Shown one piece after another: positions 42,392 through 50,799 of a stretch of 64,000 nucleotides of DNA (position 1 is its first letter; each line of letters starts with the position of its first letter). This DNA is from Geomesophilobacter sediminis (GTDB taxonomy: Bacteria > Desulfobacterota > Desulfuromonadia > Geobacterales > Geobacteraceae). Under the pieces are notes generated by a model, which worked only from the letters and a program-made list of their open reading frames with translations, ran no database searches and was not told where the DNA came from. The stretch lies in contig NZ_JAEMHM010000019.1 in assembly GCF_016458275.1 (NCBI RefSeq), forward strand, positions 1 to 64,000. Direction: 5' to 3'. The translations under genes and the position numbers were made by a program.

Positions 42392-42880
42392 TCAGTTGAT
42401 CCGGATCGAGCTCCCCTGGATGCAGTGGGTGCCGGAGGCGCGGCTGATCAAATACTCCCCCTTGATCAGCACCTTGCCTGACTTGTTCAGGGTGATGCTG
42501 GCCTTTCCGCAGCGAAGTACCACCTCTTCGGCGGCATCGACGATAAGGCTTTTGCCGTCAACGATGATTCCGACCGGCTGGGAGGGGCCGTCGATACTCG
42601 GCTGCGGCTCTCCGGCGATGGTGTCGACGATGATCGGGAGGCTGGCCTTGCCGTCCTCGAAGCAAAGCAGCACTTGTGCGGGCGGGGAGAGTCTCCACAG
42701 TTGGGCCTGGACTGAGGATGTCAGTTGCGCCCGGAGGGGGCCGCGTCGGTTGCCGGGGAAATCCACCAGGACTTCTCCCGGGTCGACCGAAATTACCGTT
42801 CCGGTACTGAATCCGGAAGAAAGCCTGGAGTCACCGTCGTCGTCTTCCGGCACCGGCAAAATCCTGACAGGTTCGCTCAT
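42392..42880 (-). CDS. DUF6484-type protein, type VI secretion accessory
   Basis: The protein has 162 residues. An OB-like N-terminal part (GTVISVDPGEVLVDFPGN, LLCFEDGKASLPIIVDTI) is followed by a beta-rich C-terminus (VVLRCGKASITLNKSGKVLIKG, SRASGTHCIQGSSIRIN). That ending resembles the C-terminal beta-helix edge of VgrG/gp5 spike proteins. This matches DUF6484 proteins found between VgrG and PAAR-like genes. It is the first gene of the minus-strand operon, 16 bases before DUF4150. No VgrG precedes it here. Function unknown; a spike extension or adaptor is the natural guess. Confidence 0.75.
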   Translation of the reverse strand: MSEPVRILPVPEDDDGDSRLSSGFSTGTVISVDPGEVLVDFPGNRRGPLRAQLTSSVQAQLWRLSPPAQVLLCFEDGKASLPIIVDTIAGEPQPSIDGPSQPVGIIVDGKSLIVDAAEEVVLRCGKASITLNKSGKVLIKGEYLISRASGTHCIQGSSIRIN

Positions 42881-43385
42881 GGCGGGTCACCTTTGGGCCT
42901 TGGGGATAGGTTAGGTTTGGCGGGGATTTATCAGATGGTTGGAAAGGGTGGGGTGAGGTGCGTTAATAAGAACCCCATGCTACATTGGCGGATCTTCCTG
43001 TCAAGCCACCGCGGGACGCCGAAGAACATCTACCGATCCTCGAACCCTGGCGAGCCAAGAAGCCTCATCCCTACCGGAGGCTTTTTCTGCGAATCTGTGG
43101 TTGTTCGCGGCAGGAATGCTGCTCCTGCAGCGAAAGGCGTGCACGTTGCCGGAGGACTGTCCCTAAGAGACCCTCCTTCACTGGGCGGATTTCTGAGAGA
43201 GCATTTCTTTACAACAACTGCGTGTCTGCTATACCTGTCAAAAATACGCTTCTGTTTGGAGGCGCTTTCTACTATGTCACTATGTAAAGAGTCTGTGAGT
43301 ATCCAGGAGAACAGCGTGGTTCGCCTGGCCAACCTGGCAAAGGGGTCTATGACTTCCCCCAGCCAGCTTCCTAGGGAGGATCGCG
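42881..43385. other. Intergenic region between the effector operon and the di-Mop gene
   Basis: No convincing gene. A fragment of repeat family A lies at 43105-43138 (CGCGGCAGGAATGCTGCTCC). TTTACA at 43208-43213 and TATACC at 43230-43235, 16 bases apart, could be a plus-strand promoter. From 43300 to 43380 there is a leader with possible hairpins (CCAGG/CCTGG and GGGG/CCCC) before the Mop gene. No VgrG remnant was recognised. Confidence 0.45.
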
Positions 43386-43811
43386 ATGAAGGTAAGTGCA
43401 CGTAACACATTCTCGGGGACCGTTTCCAACATCACTAAAGGGGCTGTGAACTCTGAAGTGGTTCTCGAACTAAAAGGCGGTGTCTCCATCGTTGCCACGG
43501 TAACCAACGGGGCGGTTACCAACCTCGGGCTTAAGAACGGAGACGCTGCGTTTGCCATCGTCAAGGCGAGTTCCGTCATTATCGGCACCGACCTGCACGA
43601 TGCGAAGGTCAGTGCGCGCAACATGTTCTGCGGCACCATCGCCACGATCATTGAAGGTCCGGTCAGTACCGAGGTCGACATCGAGATCGGTGGCGGGAAC
43701 CTCGTCAGCGCCGTTATTACCCACGGGAGTTCAATGAAACTCGGCCTCAAGGTCGGCGGGCATGCCTGCGCCATGTTCAAGGCGTCGAGCGTCATCCTCG
43801 GCGTCGCCTGA
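43386..43811 (+). CDS. Di-Mop molybdate-binding protein (molbindin)
   Basis: A 141-residue protein consisting of two Mop (TOBE-like) domains: KVSARNTFSGTVSNITKGAV at residue 2 and KVSARNMFCGTIATIIEGPV at about residue 74, each ending in KASSVI. Molbindins of this kind bind molybdate or tungstate oligomerically and act as a cytoplasmic store. AGGGAGGATCGC lies before the ATG. It stands alone, ended by a strong hairpin; no mod transport genes are in the window. Confidence 0.93.
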   Translation: MKVSARNTFSGTVSNITKGAVNSEVVLELKGGVSIVATVTNGAVTNLGLKNGDAAFAIVKASSVIIGTDLHDAKVSARNMFCGTIATIIEGPVSTEVDIEIGGGNLVSAVITHGSSMKLGLKVGGHACAMFKASSVILGVA

Positions 43812-43853
43812 GACGGCTTTCATCGGCAGCAGCGGTCTCATCCGCTGTCCTTT

Positions 43854-43897
43854 GGAAAAGAAAAACCCCGCCTGGCATGATGGGGTTTTTCTTTTCC
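43854..43897. terminator. Terminator after the Mop gene
   Basis: A perfect 16-bp stem, GGAAAAGAAAAACCCC with its complement, and a 12-base loop. T-rich on both strands, so it may act in both directions. Confidence 0.85.
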
Positions 43898-44052
43898 AAC
43901 TGTCCTGAAACAAGGTCCGACGGTCTGTCCCGTACTCTCTCCCGGGCAGGGCCACAAAAAGGCAGAGCGGGCCTCGCGGTCCGCTCCTCCGCGTTCAAGA
44001 CCTCCTACGCGATTGCATTGCAAAAACGGAAAAGGTGCTGCGGGACCAACTC

Positions 44053-44325
44053 TTACTCCTCGTTCATTCTCTCGATCATCGCTTTGATGTCGTTGAGCTT
44101 CATCTGGAGCTTGGCAAGCTCATCCGGAGAGTAGACTTTGGTGCCCTTCTGAATTTCAGCAGTCAGCCTGCGGACCTGATTCTGGATGTCGTCCACGGTG
44201 TTCGAGCAGTTTTTAGAAGCAAGCAGGCATTCGTCTTTTTGAGCGGTACCGGCCATGTCTGCAAAGGCCGGCGCCGCAGTGCTCATGCACATTGCAGCGG
44301 CAAGCATTATGGCTAATTTTCTCAT
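44053..44325 (-). CDS. Small secreted helical protein
   Basis: A 90-residue protein with an N-terminal signal peptide ending AAPAFA. The mature part is short and helical, with two cysteines (DECLLASKNCSN) that could form a disulfide, and a heptad-like run VDDIQNQVRRLTAEIQ...LNDIKAMIERMNEE. It is probably a periplasmic coiled-coil protein. AGGAGG lies about ten bases before the ATG. I do not recognise a named family. It is monocistronic as far as can be seen. Confidence 0.75.
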   Translation of the reverse strand: MRKLAIMLAAAMCMSTAAPAFADMAGTAQKDECLLASKNCSNTVDDIQNQVRRLTAEIQKGTKVYSPDELAKLQMKLNDIKAMIERMNEE

Positions 44326-44606
44326 CTAACCGGTCCTCCTGAAAGTGAAAGTTGCTATCATGGAAACATTATGCTCGTTACCTTCTTATAGTGCAAAGGT
44401 TTTTGACGGAGAAGACTCTCAGGAAAAGGTTAGAAACCGCCGGGAGATCGGGGCTTTGACAGAGGTGGCTCTGGCGTCGTGTTAAGTCGATTCTTGAGGG
44501 CTTACCCGATCACCCTGTCCGTCGCACGCTCGTCCTTTCGTGCGCGACCCAAGAAGGAGAGGGGACCCGGGGAGCGCCGCCGCTTTCATCGGCCGAGAGT
44601 CAAATA
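44326..44606. repeat. Intergenic region with family B repeat
   Basis: No gene. The part 44500-44580 carries a family B variant (CACCCTGTCCGTCGCACGCTC, AGAAGGAGAGGGG) seen in inverse form at 8890 and 55720. The rest holds nothing I recognise. Confidence 0.45.
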
Positions 44607-44643
44607 AGAAAAAGCCATGGGTCTTATGACTCATGGCTTTTTA
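44607..44643 (-). terminator. Terminator after thiC
   Basis: AAAAAGCCATGAGTC pairs with GACCCATGGCTTTTT around a short loop, with T runs on both strands. It lies about 50 bases after the thiC stop. Confidence 0.8.
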
Positions 44644-44693
44644 TCTGTGACTGCAATCTGAGATGCTATGTCAGGAATGAATCCACATATCCG

Positions 44694-46007
44694 CTACTTG
44701 TGGCTTGTTTTGCGCTCCATCTCGGTGGCGTCGTCCATGACCTTGTAGGCGCAGAACTCGCCGCACATGGTGCAGGCGCCGTGATCGGCGACCCCCGACT
44801 CGGCGCGCAGCCGGCGGGCTTTCTCCGGGTCGATGGCCAGCGCGAATTGCCCTTCCCAGTCGAGCTTCTTGCGGCAGGCGGCCATCTTCTTGTCCTTCTC
44901 GATCGCCCCTTTCACCCCTTTGACGATGTCGGCGGCGTGGGCGGCGATGCGGCTTGCCACCACCCCTTCCTTCACATCGTCGACCGACGGCAGCTTCAGG
45001 TGCTCGCTCGGGGTGACGTAGCAGAGAAAGTCGGCGCCGGCCGCGGCGGCGATGGTCCCGCCGATGGCGGAAGTGATGTGGTCGTAGCCCGGAGCGATGT
45101 CGGTGACCAGCGGCCCGAGGACGTAGAACGGCGCGCCGTGGCAGAGGCGCTTTTGCAGCATGATGTTCGCCTCGATCTGGTTCAGCGGCATGTGGCCCGG
45201 ACCTTCGATCATCACCTGGACGCCGAAGTCCCAGGCGCGCTGGGTCAGCTCGCCCAAAAGGATCAGCTCGTGGATCTGGGCACGGTCGGTGGCGTCAGCC
45301 AGGCAGCCGGGGCGGAAACCGTCGCCCAGCGACAGGGTCATGTCGTATTCCTTGACGATCTCCAGGAGCCGGTCGAAGTGCTCGAAAAGGGGGTTCTCCA
45401 TGTTGTTGTGCGCCATCCACTCGATGGTGAAGGCGCCGCCGCGGGAGACGACGTCCATGATCCGCCCCTCGTTGCGCATCCGCTCCACGGTGGAGCGGGT
45501 GACGCCGCAATGGACGGTGATGAAGTCGACGCCGTCCTCGGCGTGCTTGATGATCCCCTTGAAGATGTCCTCGACGGTCATCTCGACGATCGCCTTCTTC
45601 TGGTTGCGCACCGCGTCGAGCGCCGCCTGGTAGAGCGGCACGGTGCCGATGCAGGCGGAGGTTTCGGCGATGATGGCGCGGCGGATCTCGTCGACCGGCC
45701 CGCCGGTGGAGAGGTCCATGATGGCGTCGGCGCCGCTGTGCACCGCCACCCGGGCCTTTTCCAGCTCTTTCTGGATGTCGAGGTCGTCGGCGGAAGAGCC
45801 GATGTTGGCGTTCACCTTGGTGCGAAGGCCCTTGCCGACCGGCAGCGGCCGGCCGTTCTTGTGCTTCACGTTATGGCAGATGATGATGTTCCCCGCTTCG
45901 ATCCCCGCGCGGATGAATTCCGGCTCCACTCCTTCCCAGAGGGCTGCTTCCTTCATCTTGTCGGTAATGATCCCCTTGCGGGCGTATTCGAGCTGTGTCA
46001 TGTCCAC
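44694..46007 (-). CDS. thiC: Phosphomethylpyrimidine synthase
   Basis: ThiC is the radical-SAM enzyme that rearranges aminoimidazole ribotide into the thiamine pyrimidine HMP-P. The protein has 437 residues, the short type without the long N-terminal extension of E. coli ThiC. Characteristic stretches are [36 protein letters not shown] and [12 protein letters not shown]. The C-terminal cluster motif reads CTMCGEFC. It lies 33 bases after the thiE-thiD fusion and is probably controlled by the same TPP riboswitch. A hairpin ends the unit. Confidence 0.95.
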   Translation of the reverse strand: MDMTQLEYARKGIITDKMKEAALWEGVEPEFIRAGIEAGNIIICHNVKHKNGRPLPVGKGLRTKVNANIGSSADDLDIQKELEKARVAVHSGADAIMDLSTGGPVDEIRRAIIAETSACIGTVPLYQAALDAVRNQKKAIVEMTVEDIFKGIIKHAEDGVDFITVHCGVTRSTVERMRNEGRIMDVVSRGGAFTIEWMAHNNMENPLFEHFDRLLEIVKEYDMTLSLGDGFRPGCLADATDRAQIHELILLGELTQRAWDFGVQVMIEGPGHMPLNQIEANIMLQKRLCHGAPFYVLGPLVTDIAPGYDHITSAIGGTIAAAAGADFLCYVTPSEHLKLPSVDDVKEGVVASRIAAHAADIVKGVKGAIEKDKKMAACRKKLDWEGQFALAIDPEKARRLRAESGVADHGACTMCGEFCAYKVMDDATEMERKTSHK

Positions 46008-46040
46008 TCCTGGTCGTATAGGTCCGGCAGGGCCGGGTTG

Positions 46041-47465
46041 TTAAGGTGTTGCAGCGCGATAGTGGTTCACCGATCCGTGTCCTTTTCCGAAGGGGCCGGC
46101 GAACTGTATGGCGCGGGTAATGTACTGTTTTCCCCGGCTGATCGCCGCCGGAAGCGGTTCCCCCTGGGCGAGGAACGTCGCAATGGCGGAGGCGAGGGCG
46201 CAGCCGGTGCCGTGGGTATGCGGCGTCGGCGTGCGCGGGGCGGTGAAAATGGCGAAGCGGGAACCGTCAAAAAAAAGATCGGCCACCTCGTCCCCCTCCA
46301 GGTGTCCCCCTTTGAGAAGAACGTTGCGCGCCCCCATCCGGTGCAGCTCCCGGGTCGCGGCCACCATGGCTTCCACGCTGGTGATGGAAAGTCCGGTCAG
46401 CCGTTCCGCTTCGGGAACGTTCGGGGTGAGGAGGTAGCTGAGCGGAATCAACTCCTTCTTGAGCACCTGGACCGCCTCGTCATCGAGCAAGTGAGCGCCG
46501 CCCTTGGCGACCATCACCGTGTCCAGTACCAGCATTTGCTTGCGGTAAGTGCGGAGCCGGTCGGCGAGGACCGCGGCGTTTTCCGGGGACAGGAGCATCC
46601 CCACCTTCACCACGTCGATCGGGAGGTCGGACAGGACTGCATCGAGCTGGTCGCGGAGAAACTCGGCCGGGACGGGATGGATTCCGGTGACCCCGGTGCT
46701 GTTTTGGGCGGTGAGGGCCGCGATGGCCGAGGCGCCGTAGCTCCCCAGAAGGGTGATCGTCTTCAGGTCCCCCTGGATGCCGGCGCCGCCGCCGGAGTCG
46801 CTGCCGGCGACGGTGAGGACGGCGCCGCGCGGCTGGGGGAGGGCCCGGTTGAACAGAAGGGCGATCTCGCGAGCCGCCAGTTCCGGCTCTCCCGCGGCCA
46901 GGACCGCGGAGATGACGGCGACCGCATCGATCCCGTTGTCGATGAGCGCCGGGGCGTTGTCGCGGTCGATGCCGCCGATCGCCACCACGGGAATCTTCAC
47001 CCGTTCCTTGATGGCGCGCACCGCCTCCGGCCCCTGGATGATGCCGACCTCCTTGGAGGCGGTGGGGTAGATGGCGCCAAAGCCGAGGTAATCGGCACCG
47101 GCGGCCTCCGCGGTAGCGGCCTCTTCCGGGTTGTGGGTGGAGATCCCTATTACTTTATTCGGTCCCAGCAACTGCCGGGCCCGGACCGGGTCGCCGTCGT
47201 CCTGCCCCAGGTGGACGCCGTCGGCGTCGAGCTCCCGGGCGAGTTCCAGGTCGTCGTTCACGATGAAAGGAACATCGAATCGGGCACAGAGCTCTTTGAG
47301 GGCACTGCCCAGGGCGAACCGGTCGGCGTGGCTGCGGTGCTTGTCGCGGTACTGCAGGACACGGACCCCGCCGTGCAGTGCCGCCTCGACCCGTTCCAAA
47401 AGGTGTTCGCCGTCGTCGGTGATGAGGTAGAGGCCGGAGATGACACTTTTTCGATGTAAAGACAT
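46041..47465 (-). CDS. thiED: Fused thiamine-phosphate synthase / HMP(-P) kinase (ThiE-ThiD)
   Basis: A 474-residue bifunctional protein. Residues about 1-205 are ThiE (GLYLITD, VLQYRDK, FIVNDDLELA, DGVHLGQDD, GISTHNPEEA, GFGAIYPTASK), which joins thiazole and pyrimidine phosphates. Residues about 212-470 are ThiD (VLTVAGSDSGGGAGIQGDLKT, LTPNVPEAERL, HGTGCALASAIA), which phosphorylates HMP-P. Together with ThiC it supplies the pyrimidine branch and the coupling step. The aligned motifs show no break between domains. It starts about 210 bases downstream of the TPP riboswitch terminator. Confidence 0.95.
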   Translation of the reverse strand: MSLHRKSVISGLYLITDDGEHLLERVEAALHGGVRVLQYRDKHRSHADRFALGSALKELCARFDVPFIVNDDLELARELDADGVHLGQDDGDPVRARQLLGPNKVIGISTHNPEEAATAEAAGADYLGFGAIYPTASKEVGIIQGPEAVRAIKERVKIPVVAIGGIDRDNAPALIDNGIDAVAVISAVLAAGEPELAAREIALLFNRALPQPRGAVLTVAGSDSGGGAGIQGDLKTITLLGSYGASAIAALTAQNSTGVTGIHPVPAEFLRDQLDAVLSDLPIDVVKVGMLLSPENAAVLADRLRTYRKQMLVLDTVMVAKGGAHLLDDEAVQVLKKELIPLSYLLTPNVPEAERLTGLSITSVEAMVAATRELHRMGARNVLLKGGHLEGDEVADLFFDGSRFAIFTAPRTPTPHTHGTGCALASAIATFLAQGEPLPAAISRGKQYITRAIQFAGPFGKGHGSVNHYRAATP

Positions 47466-47531
47466 GGTCCTTCTTATCTCTTAAAGGGTGGCTGAACCGC
47501 TAGGGGCGCAGCATGCCGCGCCCGCAACACC

Positions 47532-47655
47532 TATCTACCCTTCTCCCCTCGGGAGAGGGGGCTCGGAGGGCGGGTGAGGGAAGAGGCCACAACGGGACGG
47601 GGGAGACTGATACGACCCTTACCCCGACCCTCTCCCGTAGGGCGAGGGCCCGTCG
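47532..47655. repeat. Interspersed repeat family B inside the thi leader
   Basis: CCCTTCTCCCCTCGGGAGAG...CGGAGGGCGGGTGAGGG and ACCCCGACCCTCTCCCGTAG are two family B ends facing each other. They lie between the TPP riboswitch and thiE-thiD, so they are in the transcribed leader. Confidence 0.6.
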
Positions 47656-47676
47656 GATTTACGATCACCAGCCAAT

Positions 47677-47707
47677 AAAAAAGCCGCGACGGAAAGGGTC
47701 GCGGCTC
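47677..47707 (-). terminator. Attenuation terminator of the TPP riboswitch
   Basis: On the minus strand AGCCGCGAC and GTCGCGGCT form a 9-bp stem with an 8-base loop, followed by TTTTTT. It lies about 20 bases after the aptamer. Confidence 0.85.
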
Positions 47708-47722
47708 CTGGATGGTATGGAT

Positions 47723-47816
47723 GGGAGTTCGCGCCGCTTCCCTACGCCGGTTCTAGCCGGATCAGGTTCAAAGGGTCTCAGGCGGTGCCTGTCTCAGTTC
47801 GGAAGAACTCCCCCAG
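47723..47816 (-). promoter_or_regulatory. TPP riboswitch (THI element)
   Basis: The minus strand carries the conserved THI blocks: GGGGGAGTTC, the CTGAGA core followed by ACCCTTTGAACCTGATCCGG, then ACCGGCGTAGGGAA, with closing GAACTCCC. It binds thiamine pyrophosphate and, with the terminator just downstream, should switch off thiE-thiD and thiC when thiamine is sufficient. Confidence 0.93.
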
Positions 47817-48025
47817 CTGGCAAGTGTAGCGGCATACGTTATTTCATAGACAGCGTTTTGTCAACGTCTCTTTTTCCCGTAAGGTCAACGGTTTCCGGGT
47901 TTTTGCCTTTACAGCCAAGGGGAGAAGTGCTAAAAAAAGCGAGCATCTGGAATGCCCCTGGCTGGTAACGGCCCGGGGCTTTTCCGATGGAACCGAAATC
48001 TTCAGATGTATGGGGAATTCACGAA

Positions 48026-49159
48026 ATGGATGGTCGTACGACCGTTGCGGAGATCAACCTCGCCGCCCTTCGCAAAAATTACGCGCTGGTGAAGCGCACC
48101 ATTCCCGCCGGGAGCGGGATCCTCGCCGTCGTGAAGGCCGACGCCTACGGCCACGGCTTTCTCGACATTTCCAAGGAGCTGGAGTCGCTCGGGGCGGAGG
48201 CCTTCGGGGTCGCCTTCCTGGCCGAAGGGATCCAACTGCGTCGCAGCGGGCTGGACCGCACCGTCCTCATCCTGGGGGGGATCTATCCCGGCGAGGAGCG
48301 AAAGTGCGTCGGCTACCACCTCTCCACCGCCCTTTTCACCCTGGAACAGGCCGAAGGACTGGATGCGGCAGCGGCGAAACTCTACCGCAAGGCGCTGGTC
48401 CACCTCGAAGTCGACACCGGGATGGGGCGACTCGGCGTCTCCCATGCCGACATCCCCGCCTTTCTGAGGGAGCTCAAGAGATTCAAGAACCTGGAGCTGG
48501 AGGGGATTTTCTCCCACTTCGCCAGTGCCGACGAACTCGACCCGGAGGGGGTGAACTACACCGAACTCCAGGCGGAACGGTTTTCCAAAGCGGTGTCCGA
48601 GGCACGGGCCCAGGGCTTTGCACCCCGGTACATCCACATCGCCAACAGCGCAGCAGTCTTGAACCTGAAGCTTCCCTACTGCAACCTGGTGCGTCCCGGC
48701 ATTATTTTGTATGGCGCCCTCCCTTCCGCAGATTTTCAGGGGAAGGTGGTGGAGCCGGAGCCGGTTTTACGCTTCCGGAGCAAAGTCGCCATGTTGAAGT
48801 GGGTCGATCCGGGAACCTGCATCAGTTATGGCCGGCGCTACACGGCCGATGAGCGTCGGCTGATCGCCAGCGTGCCGGTAGGCTACGCCGACGGCTACAA
48901 CCGGGCCCTCACCAACAAGGGAGAGGTGCTGATCCGCGGCAAGCGGGCGCGGGTGACCGGGACGGTCTGCATGGACTGGATCATGGTCGACGTGACCGGG
49001 ATCGAGGGGGTGTCGGTGGGCGACGAAGTGACCCTTTTGGGGATGGACCCGAGCGGCGTCTGCATCAGCGCCCAGGAACTTGCCGATAAAGCCGGGACGA
49101 TACCCTACGAGATTTTCTGCTGTATCAGCAAGCGCGTCCCGCGGATCTATCTGGATTAG
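48026..49159 (+). CDS. alr: Alanine racemase
   Basis: Alr makes D-alanine for peptidoglycan with a PLP cofactor. The protein has 377 residues. The PLP lysine is in [11 protein letters not shown] near residue 38 and the catalytic tyrosine region in [11 protein letters not shown] near 285. [13 protein letters not shown]- and MDWIMVDVT-type segments are present. An in-frame ATG at 47987 would add 13 residues; I prefer 48026 because GGGG lies about nine bases upstream and homologues begin at this point. Divergent from the thi unit. Confidence 0.94.
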   Translation: MDGRTTVAEINLAALRKNYALVKRTIPAGSGILAVVKADAYGHGFLDISKELESLGAEAFGVAFLAEGIQLRRSGLDRTVLILGGIYPGEERKCVGYHLSTALFTLEQAEGLDAAAAKLYRKALVHLEVDTGMGRLGVSHADIPAFLRELKRFKNLELEGIFSHFASADELDPEGVNYTELQAERFSKAVSEARAQGFAPRYIHIANSAAVLNLKLPYCNLVRPGIILYGALPSADFQGKVVEPEPVLRFRSKVAMLKWVDPGTCISYGRRYTADERRLIASVPVGYADGYNRALTNKGEVLIRGKRARVTGTVCMDWIMVDVTGIEGVSVGDEVTLLGMDPSGVCISAQELADKAGTIPYEIFCCISKRVPRIYLD

Positions 49160-49162
49160 CCA

Positions 49163-49243
49163 GGAACCGGGGCTGGGGGTGGGAAGGAAGGCCTGGAACC
49201 CGGGGCTAGGGGCTGGGGACTGGGGGCTAGGGAAAAACGATAG
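49163..49243. repeat. Interspersed repeat, family C (GGGGCTAGGG)
   Basis: Several imperfect copies of GGGGCTAGGGGCTGGGGACT. Related blocks lie at 54013-54050, 54143-54175 (inverted) and 55501-55525. Confidence 0.6.
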
Positions 49244-49309
49244 GGTTTGTTGATATCCCTTACGTCCCTGCGCCAGCTACTGCCGACAAACCATTACAAG
49301 GAGCTGCCA

Positions 49310-50338
49310 ATGTCTGACATCAGACTTACCAGCATGGTGAAGGCGGCCGGTTGAGCCGCCAAGCTGGGCCCGGCGGGCCTGGAGGAAGCCATTGCTGATA
49401 TCGTACGCTCCGATGACCCGAACCTGATCGTGGGGGTTGAGGGGGCGGAGGATGCGGGAGTCTACCGCATAGGGGACCAGCTCGCCCTGGTGCAGACCAC
49501 CGACGTCATCACGCCGCTGGTCGACGACCCCTTTACCTTCGGGCGCATTGCGGCGGCCAATTCCCTCTCCGATGTGTATGCCATGGGGGGACGGCCGGTG
49601 ACTGCGCTGAACCTCGCCTTTTTCCCGGCGTGTTCGCTCCCGACTTCGGTGCTGGCTGCCATCCTCGCCGGCGGCGCTGATGCGCTGCGCGAGGCGGGCG
49701 CCTGCCTCGTCGGCGGCCACACCGTTGAAGATGATGAGCTCAAATACGGCCTGGCGGTGACCGGGCTGATTGATCCGAGCCGGGTAATCCGCAACAGTAC
49801 CTCCCGTCCCGGCGATGTTCTCGTCCTCACCAAGCCGCTCGGCTCCGGCATCGTTTCCACCGCGATCAAGGCGGAGATGGTCCCGGCTGAGCTTGCCGCC
49901 GAGTGCAGCCGCTGGATGACCCGACTCAACAAGGAAGCGGCGGAACTCATGGTGCAATGCAATGCATCTGCCGCGACCGACGTCACCGGTTTCGGCTTCA
50001 TCGGGCATGCCTGCGAGATGGCCCTTGGTGCCGGGCTTTCCTTTGCCTTGGAGCTGGATCGGATACCGGTCCTTGCCGGGGTCGATGCGTTGGTGGCGGA
50101 CGGGATGGTTCCGGCCGGATGCTACCGCAACCGTGAATACTATAGTGAGCTGGTATCCGGCGGGACACCGGACCGGCTCCTGCCCCTCTTCGATCCGCAG
50201 ACCTCCGGCGGGCTGCTGATCGCCTTCGCTCCGGCCGACGCCCGTGAATTCCTCGCTCGTTCTGCCGACCGCGGCGCCTTCGCGGTGCAGATCGGGGAGG
50301 TCGTGCCTAAAAGAGAGACCGCATTGGTTTTCAGGTAG
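49310..50338 (+). CDS. selD: Selenide, water dikinase with in-frame UGA (selenocysteine)
   Basis: SelD makes selenophosphate, the selenium donor for Sec-tRNA. Translation from the ATG at 49310 (AAGGAGCT five bases upstream) meets a TGA at 49352-49354, codon 15. The frame continues without another stop for 328 codons, giving 342 residues of SelD sequence ([62 protein letters not shown]). The TGA stands exactly where active SelD has Cys or Sec, three residues before the conserved lysine (Cys17 and Lys20 in E. coli). Reading it as selenocysteine is strongly supported. selA, selB and selC are not in the window. Confidence 0.95.
49352..49384 (+). promoter_or_regulatory. UGA codon and candidate bacterial SECIS hairpin in selD
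   Basis: Bacterial Sec insertion needs a hairpin just after the UGA. Here GGCCC (49367-49371) and GGGCC (49375-49379) form a stem with a GGC loop, 12-25 bases after the codon. The exact fold needs calculation; SECIS loops are hard to call by eye. Confidence 0.55.
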
Positions 50339-50346
50339 CACCGTTA

Positions 50347-50466
50347 AGTCCCCCTTTGCGAAGGGGGATTTAGGGGGATTTGCCTCTGAGGTTCTCCCTC
50401 GCGCAGAGAAACAAGTAAAACCCTGACAGCAAATCCTCTCCGGCCCCCCTTTGTCAAAGGGGGGCG
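50347..50466. repeat. Interspersed repeat, family D
   Basis: CCCCCTTTGCGAAGGGGGAT and GGATTTGCC at one end and GGCCCCCCTTTGTCAAAGGG at the other form an inverted pair. Related copies lie at 55541-55585 and 56386-56482. Confidence 0.65.
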
Positions 50467-50478
50467 ATCAAGGGCCTT

Positions 50479-50584
50479 GCTGTGGGAGCGCCCTTCCGGG
50501 CGCGAATGGCTTTGATCGCGGCAGGAATGCTGCTCCTACAAGTTTTGGCACCAGTTGTTCGCGCCAAGAATGGCGCTCCCACAG
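50479..50584. repeat. Interspersed palindromic repeat, family A
   Basis: CTGTGGGAGCGCCCTTCCGG...GGCGCTCCCACAG with an inner CGGCAGGAATGCTGCTCCTA. Its left part recurs almost exactly at 50677-50740. Confidence 0.8.
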
Positions 50585-50676
50585 GGTTGGCGCCTGCTTC
50601 ATGGGGAACCGGCCAGTCTGCTCCTCAACATCGCCTAGCGAAATACACCGCAGCGTAGCTCCGGATCTGCCCGCCT

Positions 50677-50740
50677 TGCTGTGGGAGCGCCCTTCCGGGC
50701 GCGAATGGCTTTGATCACGGCAGGAATGCCGCTCCTGCAG
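50677..50740. repeat. Second copy of family A, left part
   Basis: The 64 bases match 50479-50542 with a few changes. The gap 50585-50676 between the copies holds no gene. Confidence 0.75.
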
Positions 50741-50799
50741 GTGTCGGCGCCTTTCTCTGTGAATTTTCCGTCTTCCCAAATAAAGAGCCCCTTTTTTCA

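Noticed and set aside
33465-42880. tRNA-Thr as attachment site for the effector island
   Set aside because: Integrative elements usually insert at the tRNA 3' end, which here faces away from the island; no integrase and no repeated tRNA 3' fragment was seen on the island side.
43300-43380. GEMM-type cyclic dinucleotide riboswitch
   Set aside because: GGCAAAG and GGGTCTATGA recall part of the consensus, but the first conserved block and the tetraloop helices are missing.
44700-47459. 919-codon plus-strand ORF opposite thiC and thiE-thiD
   Set aside because: Antisense shadow of GC-rich coding DNA; both minus-strand genes are secure.
49430-50338. SelD as a 302-residue protein starting at 49430
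   Set aside because: This start drops the catalytic Cys/Sec and lysine; reading the UGA as selenocysteine gives the full-length protein with a good ribosome site.
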